A DNA stretch of 64,000 nt. Source: Alphaproteobacteria bacterium GWC2_42_16. Its GTDB lineage: Bacteria; Pseudomonadota; Alphaproteobacteria; UBA9655. The translations under genes and the position numbers were made by a program. Shown here piece after piece: positions 1 to 8,945 of this stretch. The stretch is taken from assembly GCA_001767835.1 (NCBI GenBank), contig MEMA01000052.1:98851-162850 (forward strand), written 5' to 3'. Position 1 is the first letter of the stretch, and the number at the start of each line of letters is the position of its first letter. Under the pieces are notes generated by a model that saw only the letters and a program-made list of their open reading frames with translations, made no database searches and was not told the origin of the DNA.

Positions 1-1
1 C

Positions 2-853
2 ATGAAATGTGCGATTGCAGCTTTTCTTTCCGCCCTTTCCGAAACGAAATCTCAAAATTCTATCAGTCTTTTGATTACAGGAGATGAAGAGGGAGAGGCA
101 CTCCACGGAACCCAGAGAATTCTTCCACTTTTAATGGAGCGCGGCCTTATCCCAGATCTCTGCCTCATAGGTGAGCCAACTGCGCTCAATGAGGTCGGCG
201 ACACTATAAAGATTGGAAGACGCGGCAGTATTACAGGAAAACTCACGTGTTTTGGTCAACAAGGTCATATTGCCTATCCTCAGAATACGGACAACCCCAT
301 CCCTCGGCTTATGGCATGTCTTCAAGAATTATATGCTTATCCCTTTGATGAAGGGACAGAGTTTTTTGAGCCCACCCGTTTTGAAGTCACTTCCATTGAT
401 GTGGGTAATCTTGCAACCAACATTATTCCTCAGAAAGCAGAAGCTTGCTTTGGACTTCGCATGAACACGCTTCAAAAGGCCGATGAACTCTGTGAGACCC
501 TCAAAGGCATTTGTGTCAAAAGAGCAGGACGCCATGACCTTAAACTAACCATTCATGGTAATGCCTTTTTAACAGAAGACAAGGACAAAATCCGGTGTAT
601 CCAAGAAGCCGTCAAAAAAGTAACAGGAAGGTTGCCTTCCTTAAGCACAACGGGAGGGACCACAGATGGACGTTTCATCAGTGCTTATTGTCCTGTCATT
701 GAATGTGGTATGCTTGAAAAGACTATGCATCAAGTTGATGAGCACGTCTCCCTCAAGGACATTCAACATTTAAAAGAGATCTATCTTTCTATTCTACAAG
801 CCTTTTTCTTGCCAGAAGCAACAACTTCTGCTAGGGAAGACCCAATAAGTTGA
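2..853 (+). CDS. dapE: Succinyl-diaminopimelate desuccinylase, 5' end cut by window
   Basis: This is the C-terminal 283 residues of an M20-family zinc peptidase that hydrolyses N-succinyl-LL-diaminopimelate in lysine and peptidoglycan-precursor synthesis. The frame is already open at the window edge. The first residues (MKCAIAAF) match the segment after a metal-ligand Asp in DapE, so about 90-95 N-terminal residues are missing and the ATG at position 2 is internal. Visible family features are GDEEGEA (residues 27-33, catalytic and metal Glu pair), IGEPT, the IKIGRRGS dimerisation-domain entry and the C-terminal HQVDEHV metal-ligand region. The stop lies 11 nt before accD, so the two are probably cotranscribed. 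Family assignment is firm. Confidence 0.93.
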   Translation: MKCAIAAFLSALSETKSQNSISLLITGDEEGEALHGTQRILPLLMERGLIPDLCLIGEPTALNEVGDTIKIGRRGSITGKLTCFGQQGHIAYPQNTDNPIPRLMACLQELYAYPFDEGTEFFEPTRFEVTSIDVGNLATNIIPQKAEACFGLRMNTLQKADELCETLKGICVKRAGRHDLKLTIHGNAFLTEDKDKIRCIQEAVKKVTGRLPSLSTTGGTTDGRFISAYCPVIECGMLEKTMHQVDEHVSLKDIQHLKEIYLSILQAFFLPEATTSAREDPIS

Positions 854-864
854 GAGGAGCCGCT

Positions 865-1722
865 ATGAGTTGGTTTACCACCTTTGTCCGACCCAGAATT
901 AAAGCTCTTATAGAAAAGAAGGAAGTTCCTGATAACCTTTGGCATAAGTGTGCTCATTGCGAGCAAATGATCTTCCGTAAGGATTTAATCACCTATCAAT
1001 ATGTGTGTCGTCATTGTAATTATCATATGCGTATGCCTGTCAAAACGCGGCTTGAAACTCTTTTTGATGAAGGGGACTACACTCGCATTCCCATTCCTTC
1101 AGTTCCTATTGACCCTCTCAAGTTTAAGGACTCAAAAAAGTATACAGATCGTCTCAAGACATGCCGCACCATAACCGGTGAGGAGGAGGCCATTATTGTC
1201 GCAGAAGGAACCCTTGGCAAACACCCCGTGGTCATTGCGGCATTTGATTTTTCTTTTATTGGAGGATCCATGGGAATGGCCGTCGGAGAAGGCCTTGTTA
1301 AAGGCGCCGAACGAGCCATCGAGTTAAAGGCTGCTTATATTGCCATTCCCGCATCTGGCGGAGCACGCATGCAAGAGGGCACTTTATCCTTAATGCAAAT
1401 GCCCCGCTCAGTGATTGCTGTTGAGAGAGTCAAGGAAGCCGGCCTCCCTTATATTCCTCTCTTAACAAACCCTACAACCGGAGGAGTTGCTGCCTCCTTT
1501 GCTATGCTGGGAGATATTGCCATTGCTGAACCAGGGGCTGTTATTGGTTTTACAGGCGCCCGCGTCCTCCAAGAAACCATTCGCCAGGCTTTGCCTACTG
1601 GCTTTCAAAGTGCCGAATTCCAACTCGAACATGGCATGGTGGATATAGTTGTGGCTCGAAAGGATGTTCGCCAAAAACTTATCAATATCCTGGACATTTT
1701 AATGAGCAGGGGAAAAAACTAG
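865..1722 (+). CDS. accD: Acetyl-CoA carboxylase carboxyltransferase subunit beta
   Basis: AccD pairs with AccA to transfer the carboxyl group from biotin to acetyl-CoA, the first committed step of fatty-acid synthesis. The N-terminal zinc ribbon is complete (Cys29, Cys32, Cys48, Cys51 from the chosen start). The crotonase-fold core carries GGSMGMAVGEG, SGGARMQEG and PTTGGVAASFAMLGD. The frame extends upstream to a TTG at 850, but the ATG at 865 is preferred: it has AGAGGAG about 6 nt upstream and gives the normal N-terminus MSWFTTFVRP. In many Proteobacteria folC follows accD; here serC follows 18 nt later. Confidence 0.96.
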   Translation: MSWFTTFVRPRIKALIEKKEVPDNLWHKCAHCEQMIFRKDLITYQYVCRHCNYHMRMPVKTRLETLFDEGDYTRIPIPSVPIDPLKFKDSKKYTDRLKTCRTITGEEEAIIVAEGTLGKHPVVIAAFDFSFIGGSMGMAVGEGLVKGAERAIELKAAYIAIPASGGARMQEGTLSLMQMPRSVIAVERVKEAGLPYIPLLTNPTTGGVAASFAMLGDIAIAEPGAVIGFTGARVLQETIRQALPTGFQSAEFQLEHGMVDIVVARKDVRQKLINILDILMSRGKN

Positions 1723-1740
1723 GACAACATTAATTAAGTT

Positions 1741-2862
1741 ATGCGACCACATTTAAAACCAGAAGATCCCCGTTTTTCATCGGGCCCCTCAAAAAAAAGA
1801 CCCAGATGGTCAACACAAGTCTTGAATCTCGCCTCATTGGGAAGGTCCCATCGGTCTTCTTACGGCATTGAGAGAATTCGTCATATGACCACTCTCATGC
1901 GCAACCTTTTGGAAATTCCTGAAAATTATCACATCGCCATCCTTCCTGGATCATGTACAGGCGCCATGGAAGCAGCTCTCTGGTCACTATTAGGACCTCG
2001 GCCTGTTGATATTATTACCTTTGATGTTTTTGGAAATCATTGGGCTTACGATATTCTTCAAGAATTAAGGCTTGAAAACACTCATGTTTTTGAAGCCCCT
2101 ATTGGTTCCCTTCCTGATCTCTCTAAAGTTCATCCTTCTCATGACATCGTCTTGACATGGAATGGAACAACGGCAGGCGTTGTCATTCCTGATGCAAACT
2201 GGATTCACTCTTCTCAAGAAGGACTCGTCATTTGTGATGCAATTTCGGCTCTTTTTGCCATGCCCTTTCCTTGGGAAAAAATGGATGCTATTGCTTTTTC
2301 TTGGCAAAAGGCCCTAGGAGGAGAAGCTGCCCATGGCATGCTTGTTTTAAGTCCAAAAGCGGTAGAGCGTCTCAAGACCCACACTCCTCCTTGGCCCATT
2401 CCGCGGGTTTTTCGCCTGAGGCGTGATGGAAGTTTTGATCAAAACATCTTCCAGGGTTATACGATCAACACCCCATCCCTGCTTTGCATTGAAGACTGTA
2501 TTGATGCCCTTTCATGGGGATTAAGTTTAGGGGGGTTGCCAGCTCTTATTGCGCGATCTCAAGAAAATTTGCGCACTGTTGAAAAGTGGGTCGAAGAGAC
2601 TCCATGGATTGAGTTCTTGGCTCAAGATCCAAGAACACGATCCTCCACGTCCATTTGTTTGCGCTTTCCAGAAGCCCCAGATGACTGGGCCCTTCCAAAA
2701 GCAATTGCCAACCTTTTAGAAAAAGAAGGCGTTGCTTTCGACATCTTAGGACACATCAATTCCCTTCCAAATCTCCGTTTATGGGGTGGCCCAACCGTTG
2801 AGTCTTCTGATATCAGAGCGCTCCTTCCTTGGATCGCGTGGGCCCATAAAGAAGTCGTGTGA
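1741..2862 (+). CDS. serC: Phosphoserine aminotransferase, alphaproteobacterial type
   Basis: This fold-type I, class V PLP aminotransferase converts 3-phosphohydroxypyruvate and glutamate to phosphoserine. It has 373 residues, normal for the alphaproteobacterial SerC subgroup, and starts RPHLKPEDPRFSSGPSKKR, the typical substrate-phosphate-binding N-terminus. The PLP Schiff-base lysine is Lys190 in SWQKALGGEAAHG, with Asp166 in the ring-nitrogen position. It follows accD by 18 nt on the same strand. No serA is adjacent, although serC-serA pairing is common in this class. Confidence 0.94.
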   Translation: MRPHLKPEDPRFSSGPSKKRPRWSTQVLNLASLGRSHRSSYGIERIRHMTTLMRNLLEIPENYHIAILPGSCTGAMEAALWSLLGPRPVDIITFDVFGNHWAYDILQELRLENTHVFEAPIGSLPDLSKVHPSHDIVLTWNGTTAGVVIPDANWIHSSQEGLVICDAISALFAMPFPWEKMDAIAFSWQKALGGEAAHGMLVLSPKAVERLKTHTPPWPIPRVFRLRRDGSFDQNIFQGYTINTPSLLCIEDCIDALSWGLSLGGLPALIARSQENLRTVEKWVEETPWIEFLAQDPRTRSSTSICLRFPEAPDDWALPKAIANLLEKEGVAFDILGHINSLPNLRLWGGPTVESSDIRALLPWIAWAHKEVV

Positions 2863-2980
2863 TGGTGATTTTGACCTTATAAAACTGCATATCAGATATG
2901 CGTTAATTTTTATTGTATTTTACAAGAGCAAATATTATTTAGAAACTAGTGTAAAATTATATGGTTATCAGGTGATATAT

Positions 2981-4192
2981 ATGGTAAAAAAGACTATTGT
3001 TCTTTCTTTTCTAACAACAACTCTTCTCATACGAAATACATTTGCAGAACAAGAAGACCTAACAAGTTCATGTGTAATTAAACCGACCCACTCTATCACT
3101 AAGGGCTCACAAACTTTTAAGGCAACCAATTATCTCGAGATTACCGGCGCAAAGGAACTCCATGAAAAAGGCTTTAAAGGCAAAGGAACCAAGGCTATTA
3201 TCATTGACAATTGCTTTCTTCCTCATGGGGAGCAGCCTGACAATCTTACAAAAAGTAGCATTTCCGGCAGCTATAATCCTAAAACAATGACCGCCCCTGG
3301 GCATGGAACAAACGTTCTAGAAATTATGAAAGAAATTGCTCCCACGGCAACATTCAAATTTATAACTCGATATGACCCTCTCGGAAATAAATCTTCGAAT
3401 AGCGTATGTTCAGCTTTAGAAGAAGCTGCACGAAGTGAAGGAGATGTGGTTAATCTTTCTTTTGGCTTGGGATTAACAGACCAAAAAATATATCAGGCTC
3501 TCCAAAACGTGGTAGATTCCGGTAAAGTTATTTTTGTTTCTTTTGGAAATGAATATGAAAAAGCGCCCGATCAAGCTAATTTGTATTCTAAGAAGCTCAT
3601 AGAGCTTGCAGCCACGCCAAAAATGAAAGGCAGACTCGTTCCTGTAGCAAGTTCTGAATATTGTAACGGACAAGAGCGTTTATCTCCTTTTAGCAATAGA
3701 GTCATCGGTGGAAGCGCTAAGTATGCCCTTACAGCCCCAGGATCTGATATTCTTACACCGATGCCGGGAGGTGAGTATGAAGTACGCTCTGGCACTTCTT
3801 TTGCTTCACCCATTGCAGCGGCCAGCTATCTTTTATTAAAAGAAACCTTTCCTGGACGGAAACCTGAAGAATACACTGACTTAATGCGCGGTTCTGCTCG
3901 ACAGACAAGCCTTAACAAGAGTTTTCTTTTTAATGATCAATATGGAAGCGGCGTCCTTGATCTTAGAGAGGCATTCGTCAACGGTATGAAAAGAAAAACT
4001 GCAGCTGTATCCCAACCCTCTATGGTTAAAAAAGATGAGAAGAAGGCTATCCCTCAAAAACTTTCTTCTCCGAAATCTTTGAAATCAAAAATCAAGGAAG
4101 TTGCTGATAATTGGATTGTTAAACCCTTTCAAAAAGCAGGAACAATTATAAAAAATGTTATAAAAAGTCTTACAACTCGGCGTTTGAGATAG
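2981..4192 (+). CDS. Secreted subtilisin-like serine protease (S8)
   Basis: The 403-residue protein has a Sec signal peptide (basic MVKK, hydrophobic segment, likely cut near NTFA at residue 22). The S8 catalytic set is complete: Asp76 in IIIDN, His108 in GHGTN, the oxyanion Asn190 in VSFGNE and Ser273 in GTSFASP. It should therefore be an active exported endopeptidase. The C-terminal 70 residues are lysine-rich with no recognised domain. The open frame begins at 2786 inside serC, but the ATG at 2981 has AGGTGA just upstream and the signal peptide directly after it. There is no propeptide-inhibitor domain and no dedicated exporter nearby. Substrate is unknown; a role in host interaction is only a guess. 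Confidence 0.85.
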   Translation: MVKKTIVLSFLTTTLLIRNTFAEQEDLTSSCVIKPTHSITKGSQTFKATNYLEITGAKELHEKGFKGKGTKAIIIDNCFLPHGEQPDNLTKSSISGSYNPKTMTAPGHGTNVLEIMKEIAPTATFKFITRYDPLGNKSSNSVCSALEEAARSEGDVVNLSFGLGLTDQKIYQALQNVVDSGKVIFVSFGNEYEKAPDQANLYSKKLIELAATPKMKGRLVPVASSEYCNGQERLSPFSNRVIGGSAKYALTAPGSDILTPMPGGEYEVRSGTSFASPIAAASYLLLKETFPGRKPEEYTDLMRGSARQTSLNKSFLFNDQYGSGVLDLREAFVNGMKRKTAAVSQPSMVKKDEKKAIPQKLSSPKSLKSKIKEVADNWIVKPFQKAGTIIKNVIKSLTTRRLR

Positions 4193-4296
4193 GTTTTTTA
4201 ACCCCCATCATTTGATATTTTGCTCGTCTCTGCTTGCGATGTATCTCCTAAAGAGATTACAATACCCCGCCCTTTAACCTTTTTTAAGATCATATA

Positions 4297-5061
4297 ATGA
4301 GAGATCTAGACACCGAAGAGATAATTCTTCATCCACCCGCTGACTTTGAAGGTATGCGGAAAGCGGGTCACTTGGCAGCACTTACCCTTGATTTTATAAC
4401 ACCCTATGTTAAAGAGGGGGTTACCACTCAAGAGCTAAACGATTTATGTCACGAGTTTATCATCAGTCACGAGGCGACCTCTGCACCTTTGGGTTACCGA
4501 GGGTTTCCAAAATCTATTTGTACCTCTGTCAATCATGTGGTGTGCCATGGTATTCCGGGCCCAAAAAAACTCCACCAGGGTGATATTCTTAACATTGATA
4601 TAACCGTTGTTTTGGATGGATGGCATGGAGATACAAGCCGCATGTTTGCAATCGGAAAGATCTCAATTAAAGCTCAAAAATTAATTGGTGTGACCTATGA
4701 AGCGATGATGCGCGGTATTGAGGTCATTCGTCCTGGTGTTCACCTTGGTGATATCGGCTATGCCATTCAAAGCTTTGTGGAAGCTAAAGGGTTTTCCGTT
4801 GTCCGCGATTTTTGTGGGCATGGTTTGGGACGCGTTTTCCATGCAGCTCCTAACGTTCTCCACTATGGGAAACCCCATACAGGAGCGGAGATCAAGGAAG
4901 GAATGTTTTTTACTATTGAGCCCATGATCAACGCAGGTAAATATGATATCAAAATTTTAGGAGATGGATGGACAGCCGTTACACGCGATAAATCCCTCTC
5001 CGCTCAGTTTGAACACAGCGTGGGCGTCACCTCAACTGGATATGAGATTTTTACCCTATGA
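4297..5061 (+). CDS. map: Methionine aminopeptidase, type I
   Basis: Map removes the initiator Met from nascent proteins whose second residue is small. The 254-residue chain has the pita-bread metal ligands in family order: two Asp in the LDGWHGDTSRMF region, His in CGHGLGRVFH, Glu in FFTIEPMI and Glu in AQFEHSVG. Length and the lack of an insert match type I enzymes. The stop overlaps the start of radC by 4 nt (ATGA), so the two are translationally coupled, an arrangement common in Alphaproteobacteria. Confidence 0.95.
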   Translation: MRDLDTEEIILHPPADFEGMRKAGHLAALTLDFITPYVKEGVTTQELNDLCHEFIISHEATSAPLGYRGFPKSICTSVNHVVCHGIPGPKKLHQGDILNIDITVVLDGWHGDTSRMFAIGKISIKAQKLIGVTYEAMMRGIEVIRPGVHLGDIGYAIQSFVEAKGFSVVRDFCGHGLGRVFHAAPNVLHYGKPHTGAEIKEGMFFTIEPMINAGKYDIKILGDGWTAVTRDKSLSAQFEHSVGVTSTGYEIFTL

Positions 5062-5729
5062 CCTTACACAATGGACATCGCCAGCGTTTACGAGATCGTT
5101 TCCTGAAAGGAGGAGAAAAAAATCTTCCCGATTATGAAATCGTTGAACTCCTTCTCTTTGGTGTGATGCCGCGTGGCGATGTAAAACCTCTTGCTAAAAC
5201 CCTTTTAAAAGAATGTGGCTCCCTCTCTGGACTTCTTCAAGCAAATCCCCAAAAACTCAAGTCGATCCCTGGTGTTGGGGATTCAACTCTTGCCATGCTA
5301 AAAGCTGTTCACGAAGCAGGCTGTCGCTTGGTTAGGGAAGAGGCGAGTCAACAACCCGTTTTTGGAACATGGAAAGCTGTGATTGATTATTGCAGGGCTC
5401 GCATGGCTCATTTGACTGTTGAACAATTCCGCCTTCTTTTCCTTGATCAGAAAAACAAAATCATCGCTGATGAAGTCCAGCAACAAGGAACTGTCAACAT
5501 CACACCTGTCTTCCCACGAGAGGTCGTAAAACGAACATTAGAGCTTGGTGCTTCCAGCCTTATCATGGTGCACAATCATCCCAGCGGGGACCCCGCACCC
5601 TCACAAGCGGATATTGATATCACGAAACGCGTGATTAAAGCAGCAACAGAGCTTGACATTAAGGTTCTGGACCATATCATCATTGGAAAATTCGGCCACA
5701 CCTCCTTGCGAGATATGCAATTGATTTAA
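5058..5729 (+). CDS. radC: RadC-family JAB/MPN-domain protein
   Basis: This 223-residue protein has the usual RadC layout: an N-terminal helix-hairpin-helix region (SIPGVGDSTLAML, near residues 75-87) followed by a JAMM metalloprotease-like domain with HNHPSGDPAPSQAD as the metal-ligand motif. Despite its historical name, the biochemical role of RadC is unsettled. Start and length are standard, and the start overlaps the map stop in an ATGA. The sequence after the stop leads into the palindrome preceding the next gene. Confidence 0.9.
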   Translation: MTLHNGHRQRLRDRFLKGGEKNLPDYEIVELLLFGVMPRGDVKPLAKTLLKECGSLSGLLQANPQKLKSIPGVGDSTLAMLKAVHEAGCRLVREEASQQPVFGTWKAVIDYCRARMAHLTVEQFRLLFLDQKNKIIADEVQQQGTVNITPVFPREVVKRTLELGASSLIMVHNHPSGDPAPSQADIDITKRVIKAATELDIKVLDHIIIGKFGHTSLRDMQLI

Positions 5730-5756
5730 AAGACAAAAAAACACCTGTTGACCATG

Positions 5757-5783
5757 CTCCAAAAATACATTATATTTTTGGAG
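5757..5783. repeat. Perfect 11-bp inverted repeat abutting an ATPase start codon
   Basis: CTCCAAAAATA (5757-5767) and TATTTTTGGAG (5773-5783) are exact reverse complements separated by CATTA. The right arm ends one base before the ATG at 5785 and contains the only SD-like GGAG. The site could be an operator, an RNA hairpin that hides the start, or a weak terminator for radC. No U-tract follows it, which argues against a terminator. Confidence 0.8.
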
Positions 5784-5784
5784 T

Positions 5785-6951
5785 ATGATACAAAGGCAAT
5801 TAAGTCCTTCAAAAATGAGAAGCTTCTTTTTGTTCGGTCCCCGCCAAACAGGGAAAAGCACTTTTGTCACTTCCCTTCTCCAACCCCAAGATCTCTATAT
5901 CACTCTCCTCCCTCAAGAAACTTTCTTTAATTATGTGAGAGATCCTTCCATTTTTCGACAAGAAGTCCTTGCCCATCATAAAAAACATCCTCACTTTACT
6001 TGCATTGTTGATGAAATTCAAAAGATCCCCTCGCTTTTAGATGAAGTGCACGATCTCATTGAAACTTATGGGATTCGCTTTATTCTAACTGGATCAAGCG
6101 CGAGAAAGTTAAAGAGAGGGGCTGCAAACCTTCTCGCTGGAAGAGCTAATACCTATCAACTCTATCCTTTAACATACGTGGAGCTCGCACAAGATTTTGA
6201 CCTTGAAAAAGTTCTCTCAAAAGGCTCTCTCCCCTACCTATGGTCACAGGAACTAAGCAAAAAAGATGAAGAAGAGTTTTTACGTTCATACACCGACATT
6301 TATCTTCGCGAAGAAATCCAAGCTGAAGGCGTTGTCCGCAACATTGGCCCCTTTGTGAGATTTATTGACATTGCAGCTAATAGTGATGGGGAACTTATTA
6401 ATTATAGTAATGTTGCACGCGAATGCGGGGTATCCGTTAAAACGGTTCAAGATTATTATCAAATACTAGAAGATACTTTCCTTGCTTACAGGCTAGATCC
6501 TTGGAAAAAAAGTATCCGAAAACGGCTTCTTGTTCATCCCAAATATTATTGGTTCGATACGGGTGTTACAAATGCCCTTTGCCATCAATATTCAACCCTT
6601 AACCCAAAAGTTCGCGGAAGAAGATTTGAACAATTTATTCTTCTGCAGTTGATTGCCTTAAACTCTTATCACCGGTGGGGCTTTCAATTTTATTTTTGGC
6701 GCACAAGTACTGGGGCAGAAGTTGATTTGATTCTAGTCCATTCTAATACCCCTATAGCCGCTATTGAAATCAAGTCAACTTCATCTATATCTGCAGCAGA
6801 TACCCAAGGACTCCAAGAATTTCAAAAGGAAAATTACAAAGTTAAATCCTACCTTATTTCTCCCTTAGCTCGTCCACGCCTCCTTCCTGGAGATATTCAA
6901 GCTCTCCCCTGGCAAATATTCTTTGATGAGCATTTACCCCAGTTGATATAA
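5785..6951 (+). CDS. AAA ATPase with DUF4143 C-terminal domain
   Basis: The 388-residue protein belongs to the AAA_14/DUF4143 group. Walker A is GPRQTGKST (residues 18-26), Walker B is CIVDEIQ with Asp76-Glu77, and a sensor-like LTGSSARKL lies near 101-109. A helical winged-helix-like region (SNVARECGVSVKTVQDYYQIL) follows, then a PD-(D/E)XK-like C-terminus (GAEVDLILV...AAIEIKS) typical of DUF4143. The initial MIQRQL matches the usual start of the family, supporting the ATG at 5785 despite its poor SD spacing. Cellular function is unknown. The family is patchily distributed and often laterally transferred. It stands alone between radC and lolC. Confidence 0.88.
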   Translation: MIQRQLSPSKMRSFFLFGPRQTGKSTFVTSLLQPQDLYITLLPQETFFNYVRDPSIFRQEVLAHHKKHPHFTCIVDEIQKIPSLLDEVHDLIETYGIRFILTGSSARKLKRGAANLLAGRANTYQLYPLTYVELAQDFDLEKVLSKGSLPYLWSQELSKKDEEEFLRSYTDIYLREEIQAEGVVRNIGPFVRFIDIAANSDGELINYSNVARECGVSVKTVQDYYQILEDTFLAYRLDPWKKSIRKRLLVHPKYYWFDTGVTNALCHQYSTLNPKVRGRRFEQFILLQLIALNSYHRWGFQFYFWRTSTGAEVDLILVHSNTPIAAIEIKSTSSISAADTQGLQEFQKENYKVKSYLISPLARPRLLPGDIQALPWQIFFDEHLPQLI

Positions 6952-7000
6952 AGGCAACAAACGACTATGATCGCCTGAACAAAATGGAGAAAGCGTTCAG

Positions 7001-8248
7001 GTGTTTTCAGCCTTTGAGAGATTTGTAGCCTTCCGCTATTTAAGAGCCCGCCGTCAAGAGGGCTTTATTTCGGTAACTGCCTGGTTTTCCTTCCTCGGCA
7101 TTGCTCTTGGGGTTGCGGCCCTTATCATTGTGATGTCTGTCATGAATGGTTTTCGCCACGAGCTTTTAAATCGAATTATTGGCATGAATGGGCATGTGGC
7201 CATTTATAGTCAATCTGGCTCTTTGCCTGATTATGATGCCTTAACGATACAAATCAAGAAAGAGCCAGGTATTATTGGAGCTAACCCCATTGTGGAAGGT
7301 CAAGCTATGGCCATAGCCCATGGCCATACCACAGGTGTTTTGATTCATGGCATGAAGCCCTCTGATTTAGAATCTCGCAAAACCATTTCCGATAACCTGG
7401 TGCGGGGTCAATTCAGGCTTTTTGACCGCCCCACGAGTGCTATTATTGGAAAGCGCCTGGCCGAAAAATTGGGTCTTATTTTGGGTGATAAAATCACCCT
7501 TGTGTCCCCTGAGGGTAATGCCACAGCCTTTGGTACCATGCCCCGCACACGCACCTTTGAGATTGCTGGCATTTTTGATGCGGGCATGATTCAGTATGAT
7601 TCAAGCTTTGTTTTCATTCCTCTTGAAGCAGCGCAAAAATTCTATCAATTAGGTGATGGTGTCACTGGCATTGAAATCTTCACGGAAAACCCTGAAAAGG
7701 TTGGTCACTTTAAGGAACTGTTAGAGCCCCTAACTCAGGGCAAAAACATGAGAATCGTTGATTGGCAACAAGCCAACAAAGAGTTTTTTAGCACCATCAA
7801 TGTGGAGCGTAATGTGATGTTTATCATTCTGACCCTTATCATCCTTGTGGCTTCTTTTAATGTGATTTCAACGCTCATTATGCTCGTCAAAGATAAGGGC
7901 CGCGACATTGCAATTTTACGGACCATGGGGGCAACTCAAGGCATGATAATGCGCGTTTTCTTTATTGCAGGATCTACCATCGGTACCGTCGGCGCCTTGA
8001 TTGGAGCCATGGCAGGACTTTTATTTTCCTGGAACATTGATGCGATCAAAAGGGGCCTTGAATTCCTTTCCGGAGCCGAGCTTTTCCGAGCAGAAGTATA
8101 CTTCCTCTCAAAACTTCCCGCCCGCGTCGATCCATGGGAAGTATTTCTGGTTCTCTTCATTGCCCTTTTACTGACTTTCCTCGCCTCCCTCTACCCCGCC
8201 TGGCGCGCATCCCGCCTTGATCCTGTGGAGGCCTTGCGTTATGAATAA
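7001..8248 (+). CDS. lolC: Lipoprotein-releasing ABC transporter permease LolC/E type
   Basis: This inner-membrane permease works with LolD to extract lipoproteins destined for the outer membrane and hand them to LolA. The 415 residues have the MacB/FtsX-like plan: one TM near residues 25-50, a large periplasmic domain, then three TMs near 270-300, 320-350 and 375-400. The C-terminus PAWRASRLDPVEALRYE is the family signature. A GTG start at 7001 is used, with GGAG about 11 nt upstream. As in many Alphaproteobacteria there is one LolC/E-type subunit, presumably a homodimer. The stop overlaps lolD. Confidence 0.93.
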   Translation: MFSAFERFVAFRYLRARRQEGFISVTAWFSFLGIALGVAALIIVMSVMNGFRHELLNRIIGMNGHVAIYSQSGSLPDYDALTIQIKKEPGIIGANPIVEGQAMAIAHGHTTGVLIHGMKPSDLESRKTISDNLVRGQFRLFDRPTSAIIGKRLAEKLGLILGDKITLVSPEGNATAFGTMPRTRTFEIAGIFDAGMIQYDSSFVFIPLEAAQKFYQLGDGVTGIEIFTENPEKVGHFKELLEPLTQGKNMRIVDWQQANKEFFSTINVERNVMFIILTLIILVASFNVISTLIMLVKDKGRDIAILRTMGATQGMIMRVFFIAGSTIGTVGALIGAMAGLLFSWNIDAIKRGLEFLSGAELFRAEVYFLSKLPARVDPWEVFLVLFIALLLTFLASLYPAWRASRLDPVEALRYE

Positions 8249-8924
8249 AAAGCCTCTTCTCTCTCTGAAATCGCTCAAGCGCACTTTCCACCAAGGAACG
8301 CAAATCTTGCATATTTTAAAGGGAATTGATTTAGACCTTTATCCAGGCGAAATCGTAGCCCTTGTAGGTCCTTCAGGTTCAGGAAAATCGACCCTTTTGC
8401 AAACGGCTGGTCTTTTAGAAAAAGCAGATGGGGGGGAGGTAATTATTGAAGAGAAAAAATGCGGAAGCTTAAATGATCGCGATCGCACTCAAATTCGACG
8501 CAATGTGTTGGGGTTTGTGTATCAATTCCATCATCTTTTGCCTGAGTTTAGTGCTGAGGAAAATATCATCCTCCCCCAAATGATCGCAGGGCACTCATTT
8601 TCATCCTCCCGCACACGTGCCCATGACTTGCTCAAAGAGGTGGGCCTTTTGAATCGCTCCTCTCACCGGCCCGCTCGTCTTTCAGGAGGTGAGCAACAGC
8701 GGGTAGCTATTGCGCGGGCGCTCGCCAATCGTCCAAAGATCTTATTAGCCGATGAACCCACAGGAAACCTGGATGAGCATACCGCAGCCTCAGTCTTTAA
8801 AAAGTTGATTGACCTTGTGCGTAAAGAAAACTTGAGTGCCCTCATTGCAACCCATAACATGGATCTCGCCAAGCGCATGGATCGCATTCTTATCCTTCAT
8901 GAAGGGGTACTGTTAAAGGGGTGA
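8241..8924 (+). CDS. lolD: Lipoprotein-releasing ABC transporter ATPase
   Basis: The 227-residue ATPase subunit of the Lol complex has Walker A GPSGSGKST, ABC signature LSGGEQQRVAIARAL and Walker B ILLADEPTGNLD. The ATG at 8241 overlaps the lolC stop by 8 nt; an upstream in-frame TTG at 8217 lies inside lolC and is unlikely. Pairing with lolC fixes its identity among the MacB-like ATPases. It converges on suhB with a 21-bp gap. Confidence 0.94.
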   Translation: MNKKPLLSLKSLKRTFHQGTQILHILKGIDLDLYPGEIVALVGPSGSGKSTLLQTAGLLEKADGGEVIIEEKKCGSLNDRDRTQIRRNVLGFVYQFHHLLPEFSAEENIILPQMIAGHSFSSSRTRAHDLLKEVGLLNRSSHRPARLSGGEQQRVAIARALANRPKILLADEPTGNLDEHTAASVFKKLIDLVRKENLSALIATHNMDLAKRMDRILILHEGVLLKG

Positions 8925-8945
8925 GGTATTCATCTTCTTGATTTT

